DNA from: JAAFIM01 sp964467315 | Lineage (GTDB): Bacteria > Bacteroidota > Bacteroidia > Chitinophagales > Saprospiraceae | NCBI GenBank assembly: GCA_964467315.1 | Contig: CAYXSA010000031.1 | Coordinates: 1 to 41,939 of the forward strand | Length of the DNA: 41,939 nt | Direction: 5' to 3' | In this document: piece after piece, positions 25,489 to 33,810 of the stretch | Layout: the number at the start of each line of letters is the position of its first letter | Position numbering within the stretch: position 1 is the first letter of the stretch | Position numbers and translations under genes: made by a program | The notes under the pieces: model-generated | Databases searched by the model: none | Told to the model about the DNA's origin: nothing | Seen by the model: only the letters and a program-made list of their open reading frames with translations

Positions 25489-27294
25489 ATGCAACTGCTC
25501 AAATTTTACGAACTGCTGCAAGCGGAAATTGATGCTATTCTTGCAGCAACTGAAAATGCCAATGATGCTCGGTTGCACCAGCACAAAGACCCCAAAAACA
25601 ACAGAGGCTATGCGCTATTAGTTTGGTTCTTAGCCTTTTATGAGCAAACGGCAGCCTATCGAACCTATATTACTGAAGGTTCCGATGACTATTCTTGCGA
25701 TATTATATTTCATAAAACCGACGCACGCGGAAAAACGGTTTATTATGTCGTGCAGTCGAAAAATATACACCCCCAAAATCCTGAAAAAAACTATCCCGCT
25801 ATCGATAAAGAAGAGCTAAACGCAGCAGTAGCGGAGTTTCGCCAACTGCTCGACGGGCTGCCTTTGCTGAGCAAAAACGAGCGTTTTAGTGAAAAGTATA
25901 AAGAACTATTGCAGCACCTGAAAAATAACGGGGAGGCAAAATTTATATTCTTTAGCCCTGCAAAACCGAATAGAGACATTGATACAGCGCAGATAGTCCA
26001 AAATTTTGAGCAGGCGTATCGCGGTGTGCGTTTGGAGATTATAGACGGCGAGCGCTTGAGAGAGGCATATATAGAGCGCAGATACAAAGGCATACTCTCA
26101 AACAGCCCTTTGCTGCAAAACGACGATGCGCAAAGCAGTGTTATCGTCTTGCCCATAGAGCGCCGAGCAGCTGCACAGCGCGATGTATTGGAATTTGAGG
26201 GACGCGCTAAAGCAGTAATTGTGCTGCTGCGCCCCAAGACGCTTTACGATTTGTTTAGCGTTTATGCCTTTAGTCTCTTTCGCAGCAATGTCCGCAACCC
26301 GCTGGAGTCTTCCAATTACAACCAAAAAATCGTAGACACCTTACTCCACAACGCCGATGAATTTTGGTTTTTCAACAACGGAATTACTGCTATAACCGAT
26401 AGGCTGCCACAGGTGAATGCCTTAGGTGCACAGTTAGAATTAGATGGGTTTCAGATAATCAACGGGGCGCAAACGGTCTATTCGGTCTATGCAGCTTACG
26501 CAAAGGCAAACGACAAACAGCGCAATAATATGGACGCTTATGCGCGGATTAGTTGCAGGCTCATAGGCTCTGCCAATGAGCGTTTTAATTTGCAGATAAC
26601 CCGCTATACCAATAGTCAAAACCCCATGTATGAAATGGATTTTTGGGCAAACGATGCCGTGCAGCAGCGTTTGCAAAGAGCATCTTTTGAAACGGATACA
26701 TGGTACGCGACGCGGCGGGGCGAATTTCAGCTAACTAAAGCCCAACAGCAAAAATTAGGTATCTCTATTTTGCGCAGTGGAGATATAGCAGGCGCTTATC
26801 TTGCCTTTCATTTGCAGCGCCCTTACGACGTATCAAATAGTAAGCGCTTTTTTATATCCGAAAAGGAACAAGCTGACGGGCTTTATGAAACTATTTTCCA
26901 CGAAGAAATACGCTTTGAGGACATACGCACGGCGAATATTGTAGCGAAATTGCAAGGAAAGCTAAGCGTAGGGGGAGTCTGGGGAATAGACTATCATTTG
27001 AAGACAATTTTTATATTGGGCTTGAGCAAATTGGCTTTACAAGCCTATTATCAGCAAAAATACCGAAGCGAAGAAATCCAGCTCAATAGATTTATTTTAG
27101 AATCGGAGCGGGTAGAAAAAAGAGAGAAGGAGATACGCCAAGTTTTAGAATGGCTGCACGCTTGGGTCGATACGCAGGAAGATATGCAGCATTTGGAAGG
27201 GCGGGCAGACTTGATGAGGAGTAGAGTGTTTTATCAGCAAAAAGTAGAGCTTTTGCGTGGGTACATTGGGGCAGGAGGCATGAATATACTGTAG
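25489..27294 (+). CDS. AIPR-family (abortive infection phage resistance) protein
   Basis: A 601-residue protein, start ATG 25489; the frame upstream is translated repeat element. The N-terminal region (1-95) has a nuclease-like signature: Asp71 in SCDIIF and a strand ending in VVQSKN (Gln89-x-Lys91), as in PD-(D/E)xK folds. The central and C-terminal part has AIPR-family landmarks: FWFFNNGITAI (292-302), GFQIINGAQTVYSV (320-333) and ITRYTNSQNPM (370-380). AIPR proteins are associated with phage defence by abortive infection; their mechanism is poorly known, and nuclease activity here is inferred. Upstream is the double-AAA ATPase gene, separated by 290 bp with a terminator and a mosaic element, so the two are not one operon. 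The stop TAG lies in a repeat palindrome. Confidence 0.85.
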   Translation: MQLLKFYELLQAEIDAILAATENANDARLHQHKDPKNNRGYALLVWFLAFYEQTAAYRTYITEGSDDYSCDIIFHKTDARGKTVYYVVQSKNIHPQNPEKNYPAIDKEELNAAVAEFRQLLDGLPLLSKNERFSEKYKELLQHLKNNGEAKFIFFSPAKPNRDIDTAQIVQNFEQAYRGVRLEIIDGERLREAYIERRYKGILSNSPLLQNDDAQSSVIVLPIERRAAAQRDVLEFEGRAKAVIVLLRPKTLYDLFSVYAFSLFRSNVRNPLESSNYNQKIVDTLLHNADEFWFFNNGITAITDRLPQVNALGAQLELDGFQIINGAQTVYSVYAAYAKANDKQRNNMDAYARISCRLIGSANERFNLQITRYTNSQNPMYEMDFWANDAVQQRLQRASFETDTWYATRRGEFQLTKAQQQKLGISILRSGDIAGAYLAFHLQRPYDVSNSKRFFISEKEQADGLYETIFHEEIRFEDIRTANIVAKLQGKLSVGGVWGIDYHLKTIFILGLSKLALQAYYQQKYRSEEIQLNRFILESERVEKREKEIRQVLEWLHAWVDTQEDMQHLEGRADLMRSRVFYQQKVELLRGYIGAGGMNIL

Positions 27295-27467
27295 GGACAA
27301 GGTATACCTTGTCCCTACAGGCTGCCCCGCGCTCCTTTGGCGCGGGGATAAATGCGTGAGGGATAGTAGGGGCGAATCAACATTCGCCCTTCAGGGCGAT
27401 GTGGATACGCCCCGCATAGCCCGACCGCGCCCCCTTTTTTGGGGCGCGGGCACGCCCCCCAAAAAAA
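27292..27467 (-). repeat. Mosaic palindromic element
   Basis: It begins with the TAGGGACAAGG palindrome (27292-27317), whose first three bases are the AIPR stop codon. A CCCCGCGC/GCGCGGGG hairpin follows, then GCGTGAGGGATAGTAG, the branched GGGGCGAATC... hairpin, GCATAGCCCGACC, the stem GCGCCCC/GGGGCGC and GGGCACGCCCCCC-A7. Confidence 0.93.
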
Positions 27468-27479
27468 TCTAAAAAATTG

Positions 27480-27487
27480 TACCTTTG
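27480..27487 (+). promoter_or_regulatory. Promoter -7 box TACCTTTG
   Basis: TACCTTTG fits TAnnTTTG, 18 bases upstream of the ATG at 27505. The -33 region would lie in the oligo-A end of the mosaic element, with no TTG there. Confidence 0.5.
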
Positions 27488-27504
27488 CAGCCAAAATAAA
27501 TACG

Positions 27505-29331
27505 ATGCGGCTAAAATCTATATATGCTTGGTCTTTGGTCTTGGCTGTGTATGTCTGGGGCTTTTTTCATTATGCGGTTTGGCGGGAGGGGATTGTGAAT
27601 GGGGGCGATACTTGGGGCTATTATGCGTACTTGCCTGCGGTGTTTGTGCATGGCGATTTGGCGAGTTTGGACGCATCGATGACGGCGCGTAAGTCGCATC
27701 ATGGGGGCTATTGGTCGGCGGCGATGGGGCACGACGAGGTAGGCGAAGCGCCAAAAGCGCCCAACGGCAACCGCATACTCAAGTATACGGCGGGCGTAGC
27801 GCTTTTGCAAACGCCTTTTTTTCTTGCTGGGCATCTGACGGCAAAGATTGCAGGCTATCCGCAGGACGGTTATAGCCTCCCGTATCGGCTTTGGGTGCAT
27901 TCTTCGCTGATTTTTTACGCCTTATTGGGTATGTGGTGGCTGCGCAGGCTCTTGCAGGCATATTTTGAGGATACGACGGTGGCTTGGTTGGTTTTGGGCT
28001 TGGGTTTGGGGACGAATTTGTTTTATTTTTCGCTGCATGCGCTCTCGCACGCCTATCAATTTTGTCTGTATTCGCTGTTGCTGCTGGCAACGCATCATTT
28101 TTATAGCCAATATCAAGCGCGCTGGGCGCTGTTGGTGGGTTTGGCGGCGGGGCTTATCGTGTTGATTCGTCCTGTGGAGTTGATAGTGGTGGCTATTCCG
28201 CTATTTTATGGCTGGGGTTTGGGCAAAGAGCGGCGTTTTCGGGAGGCTTGGCGGGCGTATTTGTTGGCTGTAGGGGCGTTTTTGTCGGTGGGGGCGGTGC
28301 AATTATTGTATTGGAAGCTGTATGCTGGGCATTGGGTGTACTACAGCTACGGCAATGAGCGATTTTTCTTCACAAAACCGCAGATAATCAACGGTTTATG
28401 GAGCTATCATAATGGTCTTTTTGCTTATACGCCCTTGATGTATTTGGCGTTGATTGGGGGGCTAATTTTCTATTGGCGTGGGTTTGTACTGTTGCGGCGC
28501 TGGTGGGTGCTGCTGCCTTTTTTGCTTTTGCACACCTATATAACTTATAGCTGGTGGTGTTGGCAGTATATCAATGGTTTTGGCTCTCGTCCGATGATAG
28601 ATGTATACCCTGCAATGGCAATTTTTATGGGTTTACTGCTAACGGTAGCGCGTAATTACTGGCTTTGGGGCTTGCGGGTCTTTATTGTTTTGTGCATTTT
28701 GCTCAATCAGTGGCAGACGCAGCAGCATCATTGGGGCGTGTTGTGGTCGGAGGCGGCAAATTTGGCGGTATACAAGCGCATTTTATTCAAATCGCAGCTC
28801 AATTATGGCGACTTGGTAGTGTACGACACGCAGCGCAGCCACCCAGAGGAAAGCAAATTGCGGTATCGCGGGCAGTTATACAGCGAAATCCGCCCCGACA
28901 GCGCTATAGTGCGGGTGCATAGAGATGCGCAGTATCATACCATCTACGAAAAAACGGCAAAAGAAAGCGCCTTTCCGCTGCAATCCAAGCAATGGCTGCG
29001 GCTCAGCGCGAAGGCGCGCAAGTGGCATACGGATGCTTACTTATATGAAATGTGTATGTTGGTGTCGCGGGTGCTGCGTGCGCCCGCAAATGGTTATTCG
29101 CTTTGGTCGGCTATCCGCGTAGATAACAAAATTTTTAGGCAAAAGCCCGCCGAAAATGTAGCCCTTTCGCTTTGGGGTGGCGAGCGCGAGGTTTGGGGCG
29201 AGGTGTATTTTTATCAGCGCCTGCCAGACAATCTACAGCCTGAAGATACAATAAAGGTGTTTTTGCAAAACAATTCGCCCAATGCGGTCGAATTTTCTGC
29301 CTTTCGGGTAGATGTTTTCGAGGAAGAATAG
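27505..29331 (+). CDS. Polytopic membrane protein, probable GT-C-type glycosyltransferase
   Basis: A 608-residue protein; ATG 27505 begins MRLKSIYAW and the first helix. About ten hydrophobic segments occupy residues ~5-450, followed by a soluble beta-rich C-terminal domain of about 150 residues. The first extracytoplasmic loop has NGGDTWGYYAYLPAV (~30-44), an acidic residue followed by YYAY like that of GT-C lipid-phosphate-sugar transferases. Such enzymes transfer sugars to lipids, proteins or glycans on the outer face of the inner membrane. The donor and acceptor are unknown. No confident family match was made, so the assignment is tentative. It is monocistronic, with its stop one base before the end of a mosaic element. 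Confidence 0.65.
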   Translation: MRLKSIYAWSLVLAVYVWGFFHYAVWREGIVNGGDTWGYYAYLPAVFVHGDLASLDASMTARKSHHGGYWSAAMGHDEVGEAPKAPNGNRILKYTAGVALLQTPFFLAGHLTAKIAGYPQDGYSLPYRLWVHSSLIFYALLGMWWLRRLLQAYFEDTTVAWLVLGLGLGTNLFYFSLHALSHAYQFCLYSLLLLATHHFYSQYQARWALLVGLAAGLIVLIRPVELIVVAIPLFYGWGLGKERRFREAWRAYLLAVGAFLSVGAVQLLYWKLYAGHWVYYSYGNERFFFTKPQIINGLWSYHNGLFAYTPLMYLALIGGLIFYWRGFVLLRRWWVLLPFLLLHTYITYSWWCWQYINGFGSRPMIDVYPAMAIFMGLLLTVARNYWLWGLRVFIVLCILLNQWQTQQHHWGVLWSEAANLAVYKRILFKSQLNYGDLVVYDTQRSHPEESKLRYRGQLYSEIRPDSAIVRVHRDAQYHTIYEKTAKESAFPLQSKQWLRLSAKARKWHTDAYLYEMCMLVSRVLRAPANGYSLWSAIRVDNKIFRQKPAENVALSLWGGEREVWGEVYFYQRLPDNLQPEDTIKVFLQNNSPNAVEFSAFRVDVFEEE

Positions 29332-29479
29332 CGTGAGGGATAGGAGCGGAACCACCGAGCGTAGCGAAGGTGATGGAGCGCATAGCCCGACCGCCGCCGT
29401 GTAGGGGCAGCCCTTGTGGCTGCCCCCGCCCGCGCCAAAGGAGCGCGGGCGGGGGCGTGGCGGGCACGCCCAAAAAAAA
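29331..29479 (-). repeat. Mosaic palindromic element
   Basis: GCGTGAGGGATAG begins at the last base of the preceding stop codon. GCATAGCCCGACCGCC follows, then a slot-1 stem that contains the GTAGGGGCAGC/GCTGCCCC module (29401-29426) and a GCCCGCGC/GCGCGGGC hairpin, ending GGGCACGCCC-A8. The GTAGGGGCAGC stem also occurs at 14914-14965, but in slot 2. Confidence 0.92.
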
Positions 29480-29506
29480 CAAGCAAGCAGATAAAGGCTA
29501 AATTTG

Positions 29507-29538
29507 TTTGCTACTGCGTCGGATTCTGCGTATATTTG
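29507..29538 (+). promoter_or_regulatory. Promoter of the GHMP kinase gene
   Basis: TTTG (29507-29510), 20 bases, TATATTTG (29531-29538): an almost perfect Bacteroidota promoter. The predicted leader is about 23 bases. Confidence 0.75.
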
Positions 29539-29567
29539 TGCAATTCACCAAAAAAAATAAATAAACT

Positions 29568-30590
29568 ATGCAATTTTCAACACGTACCAGCGGCAAATTG
29601 CTACTGACGGGCGAGTATTTCGTTACGGAAGGGGCTGTGGCGCTCGCGCTGCCGACGCGCATGGGGCAGTCCATGAAGGCGATGCGCTTGACGGGGCGCA
29701 AAGACAGCATTTTGCAGTGGCAGAGCTACGACGAGCAAAACGAACTTTGGTTTGAGGCGGAATTTTCGCTTTCCGAATTTCGCATTTTGGAGACTTCGGA
29801 AGGTAAATTTTCCCAAGACATCGCGGAAGTTTTGCAGGATATTTTGCGCGCTGCGCGACACTTGAACGCACAGTTTTTGCAGCAAAAGGAGAGCATAGCG
29901 GCAGAAACCTATTTGGAATTTCCCAGAAATTGGGGCTTAGGCAGCTCCTCTACGCTGGTGTCTATGATTGCCGAATGGGCTGGAGTCGATGCTTTCGAGC
30001 TTCTACAGCTCACGATGGGCGGTAGTGGCTACGATATCGCCGCCGCGCGCGCCGATGCGCCCCTGCTTTTCCAAAAATTCAATGGCGTAAATCGCTACGA
30101 AACCGCGCGTTTCGACCCGCCTTTCAAAGACCAATTGTACTTTGTGCATCTCGGCAAAAAGCAAGATTCGCGTCTTGCAATGGTCTATTATACGACCACC
30201 CCGCCCGAGCAGCGACACCAACACATAGGGCGCATTAGCCAAATTACCCACAATATCGTCGCTTTGCGCGAACAGCCCGAAATGGCGATGGCGGGCGCAA
30301 GTTTTAGCATGAGTCGGGGCGGCGTACGCGTAGAGCAGCAGCAAGCCGATGCCTTCGGGCAATTTGAACAACTGCTCGCCGAACACGAACAACTCGTGCA
30401 AAGCATCATCCGACAGCCCCGCGCCAAAGAATTGTATTTCTCCGACTACTGGGGCGAGGTCAAATCGCTCGGCGCTTGGGGCGGCGACTTCGTACTCGTT
30501 ACCTCCAATCGCGGAGAAGAAGAAACGCGCGCCTATTTTCAAGAAAAAGGCTTTTCTACCCTGCTTTCGTATAGCGAAATGATAGGCTAA
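29568..30590 (+). CDS. GYDIA-family GHMP kinase
   Basis: A 340-residue protein of the GHMP small-molecule kinase superfamily. It has SGKLLLTGEYFV (8-19), the ATP-loop motif GLGSSST (123-129) and the GGSGYDIAAA block (151-160) that names this Bacteroidota subfamily. Relatives are mevalonate and phosphomevalonate kinases, so a role in isoprenoid precursor synthesis is likely. This would feed carotenoids and quinones, but the exact substrate has not been settled. It has its own good promoter, and the next gene follows after 24 bases. The start ATG is the only one that keeps the first strand of the fold. Confidence 0.92.
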   Translation: MQFSTRTSGKLLLTGEYFVTEGAVALALPTRMGQSMKAMRLTGRKDSILQWQSYDEQNELWFEAEFSLSEFRILETSEGKFSQDIAEVLQDILRAARHLNAQFLQQKESIAAETYLEFPRNWGLGSSSTLVSMIAEWAGVDAFELLQLTMGGSGYDIAAARADAPLLFQKFNGVNRYETARFDPPFKDQLYFVHLGKKQDSRLAMVYYTTTPPEQRHQHIGRISQITHNIVALREQPEMAMAGASFSMSRGGVRVEQQQADAFGQFEQLLAEHEQLVQSIIRQPRAKELYFSDYWGEVKSLGAWGGDFVLVTSNRGEEETRAYFQEKGFSTLLSYSEMIG

Positions 30591-30614
30591 AAAATCCGCA
30601 ACGCTTGTTGTTAT

Positions 30615-31157
30615 ATGCCCTTCGACGCTCCTAAGCTTTTATCCATCGACGAGCAACGCGGTCTACGCGATGCGATTGATAGCGAATATCGCCTGCACCG
30701 AAATATGCTTTTGGTGCAGGCTTTTTCGCTAAGCACGGCTTTGATTATCCACCCTTTTTTGCCGACGGACGAAGCCTATGCTTTGATGGACAGCGCTACC
30801 AATGGCATTATTATCTTCCGCGCTGCGATGGGGCTGTCGATTTTTGCACAGTTCATAAGCTGGTCTTATCAGCTATTCAGCGGCTTATTTTACCTGCATA
30901 GTTACCCCTCCAATTGGGGACATTGGCAGCTGGGTTTGATCCTCTCGGCTTTGGTTTGGCTGTCGCTGCTGGTCTTTACGGCGCTGTTTGGGGCGCAATG
31001 GGCGGGCTTAAATGAGGAAAAAACCATGCTTATTCTATCGCTGCTTGCTGCATTTTCGGCGCATTGTGGCACTTGGATAGCCTTTTTTCGCCTCAAGCAA
31101 GAGATTTTACTCCGAAAGGAAGCCGATAAATGGGAGGAGCTGAGCGATGTTTTTTGA
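30615..31157 (+). CDS. Hypothetical membrane protein
   Basis: A 180-residue protein with four hydrophobic segments (near 31-47, 68-90, 107-126, 136-155) and a charged C-terminal tail. The family was not recognised. It lies 24 bases after the GHMP kinase gene and is probably cotranscribed. Its TGA stop is two bases from the stop of the convergent DinB-like gene, leaving no room for a separate terminator. Confidence 0.65.
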   Translation: MPFDAPKLLSIDEQRGLRDAIDSEYRLHRNMLLVQAFSLSTALIIHPFLPTDEAYALMDSATNGIIIFRAAMGLSIFAQFISWSYQLFSGLFYLHSYPSNWGHWQLGLILSALVWLSLLVFTALFGAQWAGLNEEKTMLILSLLAAFSAHCGTWIAFFRLKQEILLRKEADKWEELSDVF

Positions 31158-31159
31158 TT

Positions 31160-31837
31160 TTATGCGGCTACCTGCGTAGATGACAGCATTTTTAGCGCAC
31201 GCTGCGCCTGATGCAGGTGGCGAATGTTGTGAAAGACGTTGAAACGCAGCGTATCGCCTATCGTCAGCCGAATCATACGCGAAATCGTGATGGGTATACT
31301 GACACCTTGCAGATCGCAATAGCGCGCTTGGGCTATGCCTGCCAAAAATTGCCGCTGCTGCTGCAAAAATACCTCTAAAACATCGTTGGGAACGGCGATA
31401 CTTTCGGGCATTTGTGCGGGGTCTTTATCTTTGAAAGTTTTCATTTTCGTTTTCAGCTCGCCATTGGTCTTTGGAAGCATCATATTGGCAAAATACTCAC
31501 CCAGCCAAGTCGCCTTAAAGCTCGCTTGTGGGGCATTTTTGCCCTCCGTCATCGCTTTTTTTAGCGCAGGCAGGTAGTATTCACCATATAAATTTAGATG
31601 CTGCAAACATTCGCCGATACTCCAAGAAGAAGCCGATGGGCGTTGGCGCAGCGTATCCAAAGACAGGGGCAAAAACTCCTGCTCTGCTACCGCTATGATG
31701 TCGCGGGTCATGTTTTCCAACTCGTCGAGCACGGCTTTTGCTTCTCTGCGCGGCACGCGCGCCGTCGCCCAAAGCCACCACAGAAAAGGCAACACAAAAA
31801 ACAAACCCAGAAAGGCTAATAATAGATAAAACCACAT
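31160..31837 (-). CDS. Membrane-anchored DinB-like protein
   Basis: A 225-residue protein. Residues 1-27 form a membrane anchor (MWFYLLLAFLGLFFVLPFLWWLW). The rest resembles the four-helix DinB/YfiT fold with a histidine triad: SWSIGECLQHLNLYGEYY (~70-87) and FHNIRHLHQAQRAL (~200-213). DinB-like proteins bind a divalent metal through such histidines and often act as thiol-dependent transferases. A membrane anchor is unusual for the family. The substrate is unknown. Its promoter region is occupied by a mosaic element. Confidence 0.75.
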   Translation of the reverse strand: MWFYLLLAFLGLFFVLPFLWWLWATARVPRREAKAVLDELENMTRDIIAVAEQEFLPLSLDTLRQRPSASSWSIGECLQHLNLYGEYYLPALKKAMTEGKNAPQASFKATWLGEYFANMMLPKTNGELKTKMKTFKDKDPAQMPESIAVPNDVLEVFLQQQRQFLAGIAQARYCDLQGVSIPITISRMIRLTIGDTLRFNVFHNIRHLHQAQRALKMLSSTQVAA

Positions 31838-31871
31838 AATTGATAGACTTTTTTCGGTTCTTGAAAATTTA

Positions 31872-32007
31872 TTTTTTTGGGCGTGCCCGCCGCTTTGCCC
31901 CCCGCCCGCCTACGGCGGTCGCCCCCGCAAATGCGGGGGGCGGCGGTCGGGCTATCCGAGCCGTAGCAGGCTACGGCTCTACTATCCCTCACGCGGCGCT
32001 TCGCGCC
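31872..32007 (+). repeat. Mosaic palindromic element
   Basis: T7-GGGCGTGCCC, stem GCCC-GCCGC ... GCGGC-GGTC-GGGC with an inner GCCCGCC/GGCGGTC and CCCCCGC/GCGGGGG part, TATCC, the GAGCCGTAGC palindrome (31958-31979), TACTATCCCTCACGC and the hairpin GGCGC-TTC-GCGCC. Confidence 0.93.
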
Positions 32008-32070
32008 TATGCAAACATAGAAGAATACCACAAAAATAAACCCTTTTGCCTTGCTGTGCCTTGAGCGAAA

Positions 32071-32598
32071 TCAAGATTTATCCCCTTCTTCTTGCATTTG
32101 CTCAAAAAAGTAATCGTCTTTCAGATAAATGGGGCGTTGTATGCCTTCTTGCAAGGAAAGCGCCGACTGCAAACGCTGTACACCTGAGATGGCGGCGATT
32201 TGTTCCAGCGTGCGGCGCAAATGGAGGCTATCGCGGCAAACAATATGCGCCAAAATATCGCCCGCCCCGCCCATGATGCGATGCGCCATAATTACCTCCC
32301 GCACCAACTGCAACCCGCTCATCACCGCCGCCGCTGCCTGCGAACGCTCCAGATACAACTGCACAAAAGCCCGCAAACCGTAGCCCAAAGCCTCGTAGTC
32401 GATGACTGCCTGCGCCCCTTTCAATACGCCCAATTCGCGCAGTCGCTTTACTCGTAGGTGCACCGTACCTGCCGACACGAAAATACGCTTCGCTATATCC
32501 GAATATGCTATATCCGCCTGCTCCAAAAGTATATTTAGTATCTGCTTGTCGGTGCTATCCAACTCTATCGCACTCGATTTATCGTAATTCATAGCCAT
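32071..32598 (-). CDS. Lrp/AsnC-family transcriptional regulator
   Basis: A 175-residue protein with an N-terminal helix-turn-helix (LDSTDKQILNILLEQADIAYSDIAKRIFVSAGTVHLRVKRL is the AsnC-type pattern) and a C-terminal RAM-type ligand-binding domain. It probably responds to an amino acid. Starts at ATG 32598 or ATG 32592 are equally possible; the GTG at 32613 is less likely. Its upstream region is a TACTACC heptamer array shared with the 3' end of the sugar kinase gene. The target genes are unknown; the kinase behind it in the same direction is one candidate. Confidence 0.88.
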   Translation of the reverse strand: MAMNYDKSSAIELDSTDKQILNILLEQADIAYSDIAKRIFVSAGTVHLRVKRLRELGVLKGAQAVIDYEALGYGLRAFVQLYLERSQAAAAVMSGLQLVREVIMAHRIMGGAGDILAHIVCRDSLHLRRTLEQIAAISGVQRLQSALSLQEGIQRPIYLKDDYFFEQMQEEGDKS

Positions 32599-32616
32599 AT
32601 TATTTTTAATCACTCT

Positions 32617-32646
32617 ACTACTTACTACCTACTACCTACTACCTAC
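32617..32646. repeat. Heptamer array TACTACC
   Basis: TACTACT, TACTACC, TACTACC, TACTACC, TAC in phase. On the minus strand it encodes the last four residues (VGSR) and the TAG stop of the sugar kinase gene. It also forms the upstream region of the AsnC-type regulator gene. Confidence 0.93.
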
Positions 32647-33516
32647 ATGATACCGCCACAAGGTCGGAAAAGGCGAGCGATGCACATGCCCACAATGCAA
32701 GCCCAATTCCCTACACAAGGGGCGCAAAAGATGCTGCCAAGTATAAGCTATAGAGCCGATGAAGTGCACACGGTAATAGCTTTCGGCTTTTCCTTGCGAA
32801 AAATACGGCTGTACGCGCTCCTGCAAAAAAGGGCGCAATACTTCCTCTACGAGCTTTTCGACGAAGGCATTTTCTTTATGTTCGGCGAGAAAGCGGGCAA
32901 AAGAAGCGATAAATTCGTTGGGCTTGCCCTCCCCTTTATAGACTTGCCAGAGCAGCGCGGCGCTGTCGCCGCTTGCGGGCAGCCAATCAGGGGCATAGCC
33001 CTGTAGGGCGCTATGCAGTTCGGCGGGTAGCAAACCATAAAAGTAGCATTGTAGTAGCCTTCTGCCCAGCATTACCCCGCCGCCCTCATCGCCCAAAAGA
33101 TAGCCTAAGGCGGGAATTTGCGCGCTGATTTTGTCGCTATTGCCATTGAATAAGCAACTATTGGAGCCCGTGCCCAAGATGCAGACTACGGCGCTTTCCT
33201 CGCCTGCTGTGGCGCGTATCGCCGCCCATATATCGCTGCGAACTTCTATATTTTTGCAGCTTGGGAATACCTCTGCCAAAATTACGCGCATCAGTTGGGC
33301 GGCTTCGCCCTCTGCGCAGCCTGCGCCGTAAAAATAGAGGTATTCCCAGTCTTGCGCGGGCAAGGCTTTTGCGGCTTCCTGCAATCGTTCTCGCAATTTT
33401 TCGGCGCTCATGGTCATCGGGTTGAAGCCCTCGCCGAAATAGCTCGCCTCCTCTGCGGCTGCCCATTGCCAATGCGTTTTCGTGGAGCCGCTATCGGCAA
33501 CTAAAATTGAAGCCAT
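32632..33516 (-). CDS. BadF/BadG-type kinase, probable N-acetylglucosamine kinase
   Basis: A 294-residue ASKHA-fold kinase with ADSGSTKTHW (7-16, phosphate 1), an ILGTGSNSCLFNG segment (~119-131, phosphate 2) and LGYLLGDEGGGVMLGRRLL (~141-159). This is the pattern of the BadF/BcrA family, including N-acetylglucosamine kinases of Bacteroidota. It probably phosphorylates GlcNAc or a related sugar from cell-wall recycling or chitin. The C-terminus ends in residues encoded by a heptamer repeat, so the original last residues may have been replaced. The start ATG 33514-33516 begins MASILVADSGSTKT, as expected. An AsnC-type regulator follows after 33 bases. Confidence 0.87.
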   Translation of the reverse strand: MASILVADSGSTKTHWQWAAAEEASYFGEGFNPMTMSAEKLRERLQEAAKALPAQDWEYLYFYGAGCAEGEAAQLMRVILAEVFPSCKNIEVRSDIWAAIRATAGEESAVVCILGTGSNSCLFNGNSDKISAQIPALGYLLGDEGGGVMLGRRLLQCYFYGLLPAELHSALQGYAPDWLPASGDSAALLWQVYKGEGKPNEFIASFARFLAEHKENAFVEKLVEEVLRPFLQERVQPYFSQGKAESYYRVHFIGSIAYTWQHLLRPLCRELGLHCGHVHRSPFPTLWRYHVGSR

Positions 33517-33576
33517 GATTTTTTTAGTTTGCTGTACTTTGTGTATAGGTATTGCGCCGCTTATCGCTTCGCGTTA

Positions 33577-33756
33577 AATTCGTAATTCGTCATTACATTG
33601 TTAATTAAGTCCTGTTGCTTTTTAGTGCTTCGTTTTTTCCGTAGGCAACGCTTCGCTCGCCTACGGTTACGAAAGGGAAGCCCCTTTGGGGCTATTGTTC
33701 TAGCTTAAAAACGATTTTTACATAATCAACAATGTAGCAATTCGTAATTCGTCATT
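33577..33756. repeat. Segment of about 180 bp bounded by 18-bp direct repeats with inverted ends
   Basis: AATTCGTAATTCGTCATT occurs at 33577-33594 and 33739-33756. Just inside are the inverted octamers ACATTGTT (33593-33600) and AACAATGT (33729-33736). The interior (33601-33728) holds two hairpins: CCGTAGGC/GCCTACGG (33639-33666) and AGCCCC-TTT-GGGGCT (33679-33693). The direct repeats are heptamer-family sequence (complement of GAATGAC/GAATTAC). It looks like a small non-coding insertion into a heptamer array. There is no gene in 33517-33810. Confidence 0.65.
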
Positions 33757-33777
33757 CGTAATTCGTTATTCCCAACG

Positions 33778-33785
33778 TATCTTTG
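33778..33785 (+). promoter_or_regulatory. Promoter -7 box TATCTTTG
   Basis: TATCTTTG, 26 bases before the ATG at 33811, directly downstream of a heptamer array (GTAATTC/GTCATTC units to ~33770). The arrangement is the same as at uxs. Confidence 0.55.
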
Positions 33786-33810
33786 GCAAAAATACGAAAA
33801 TAGGATATAG

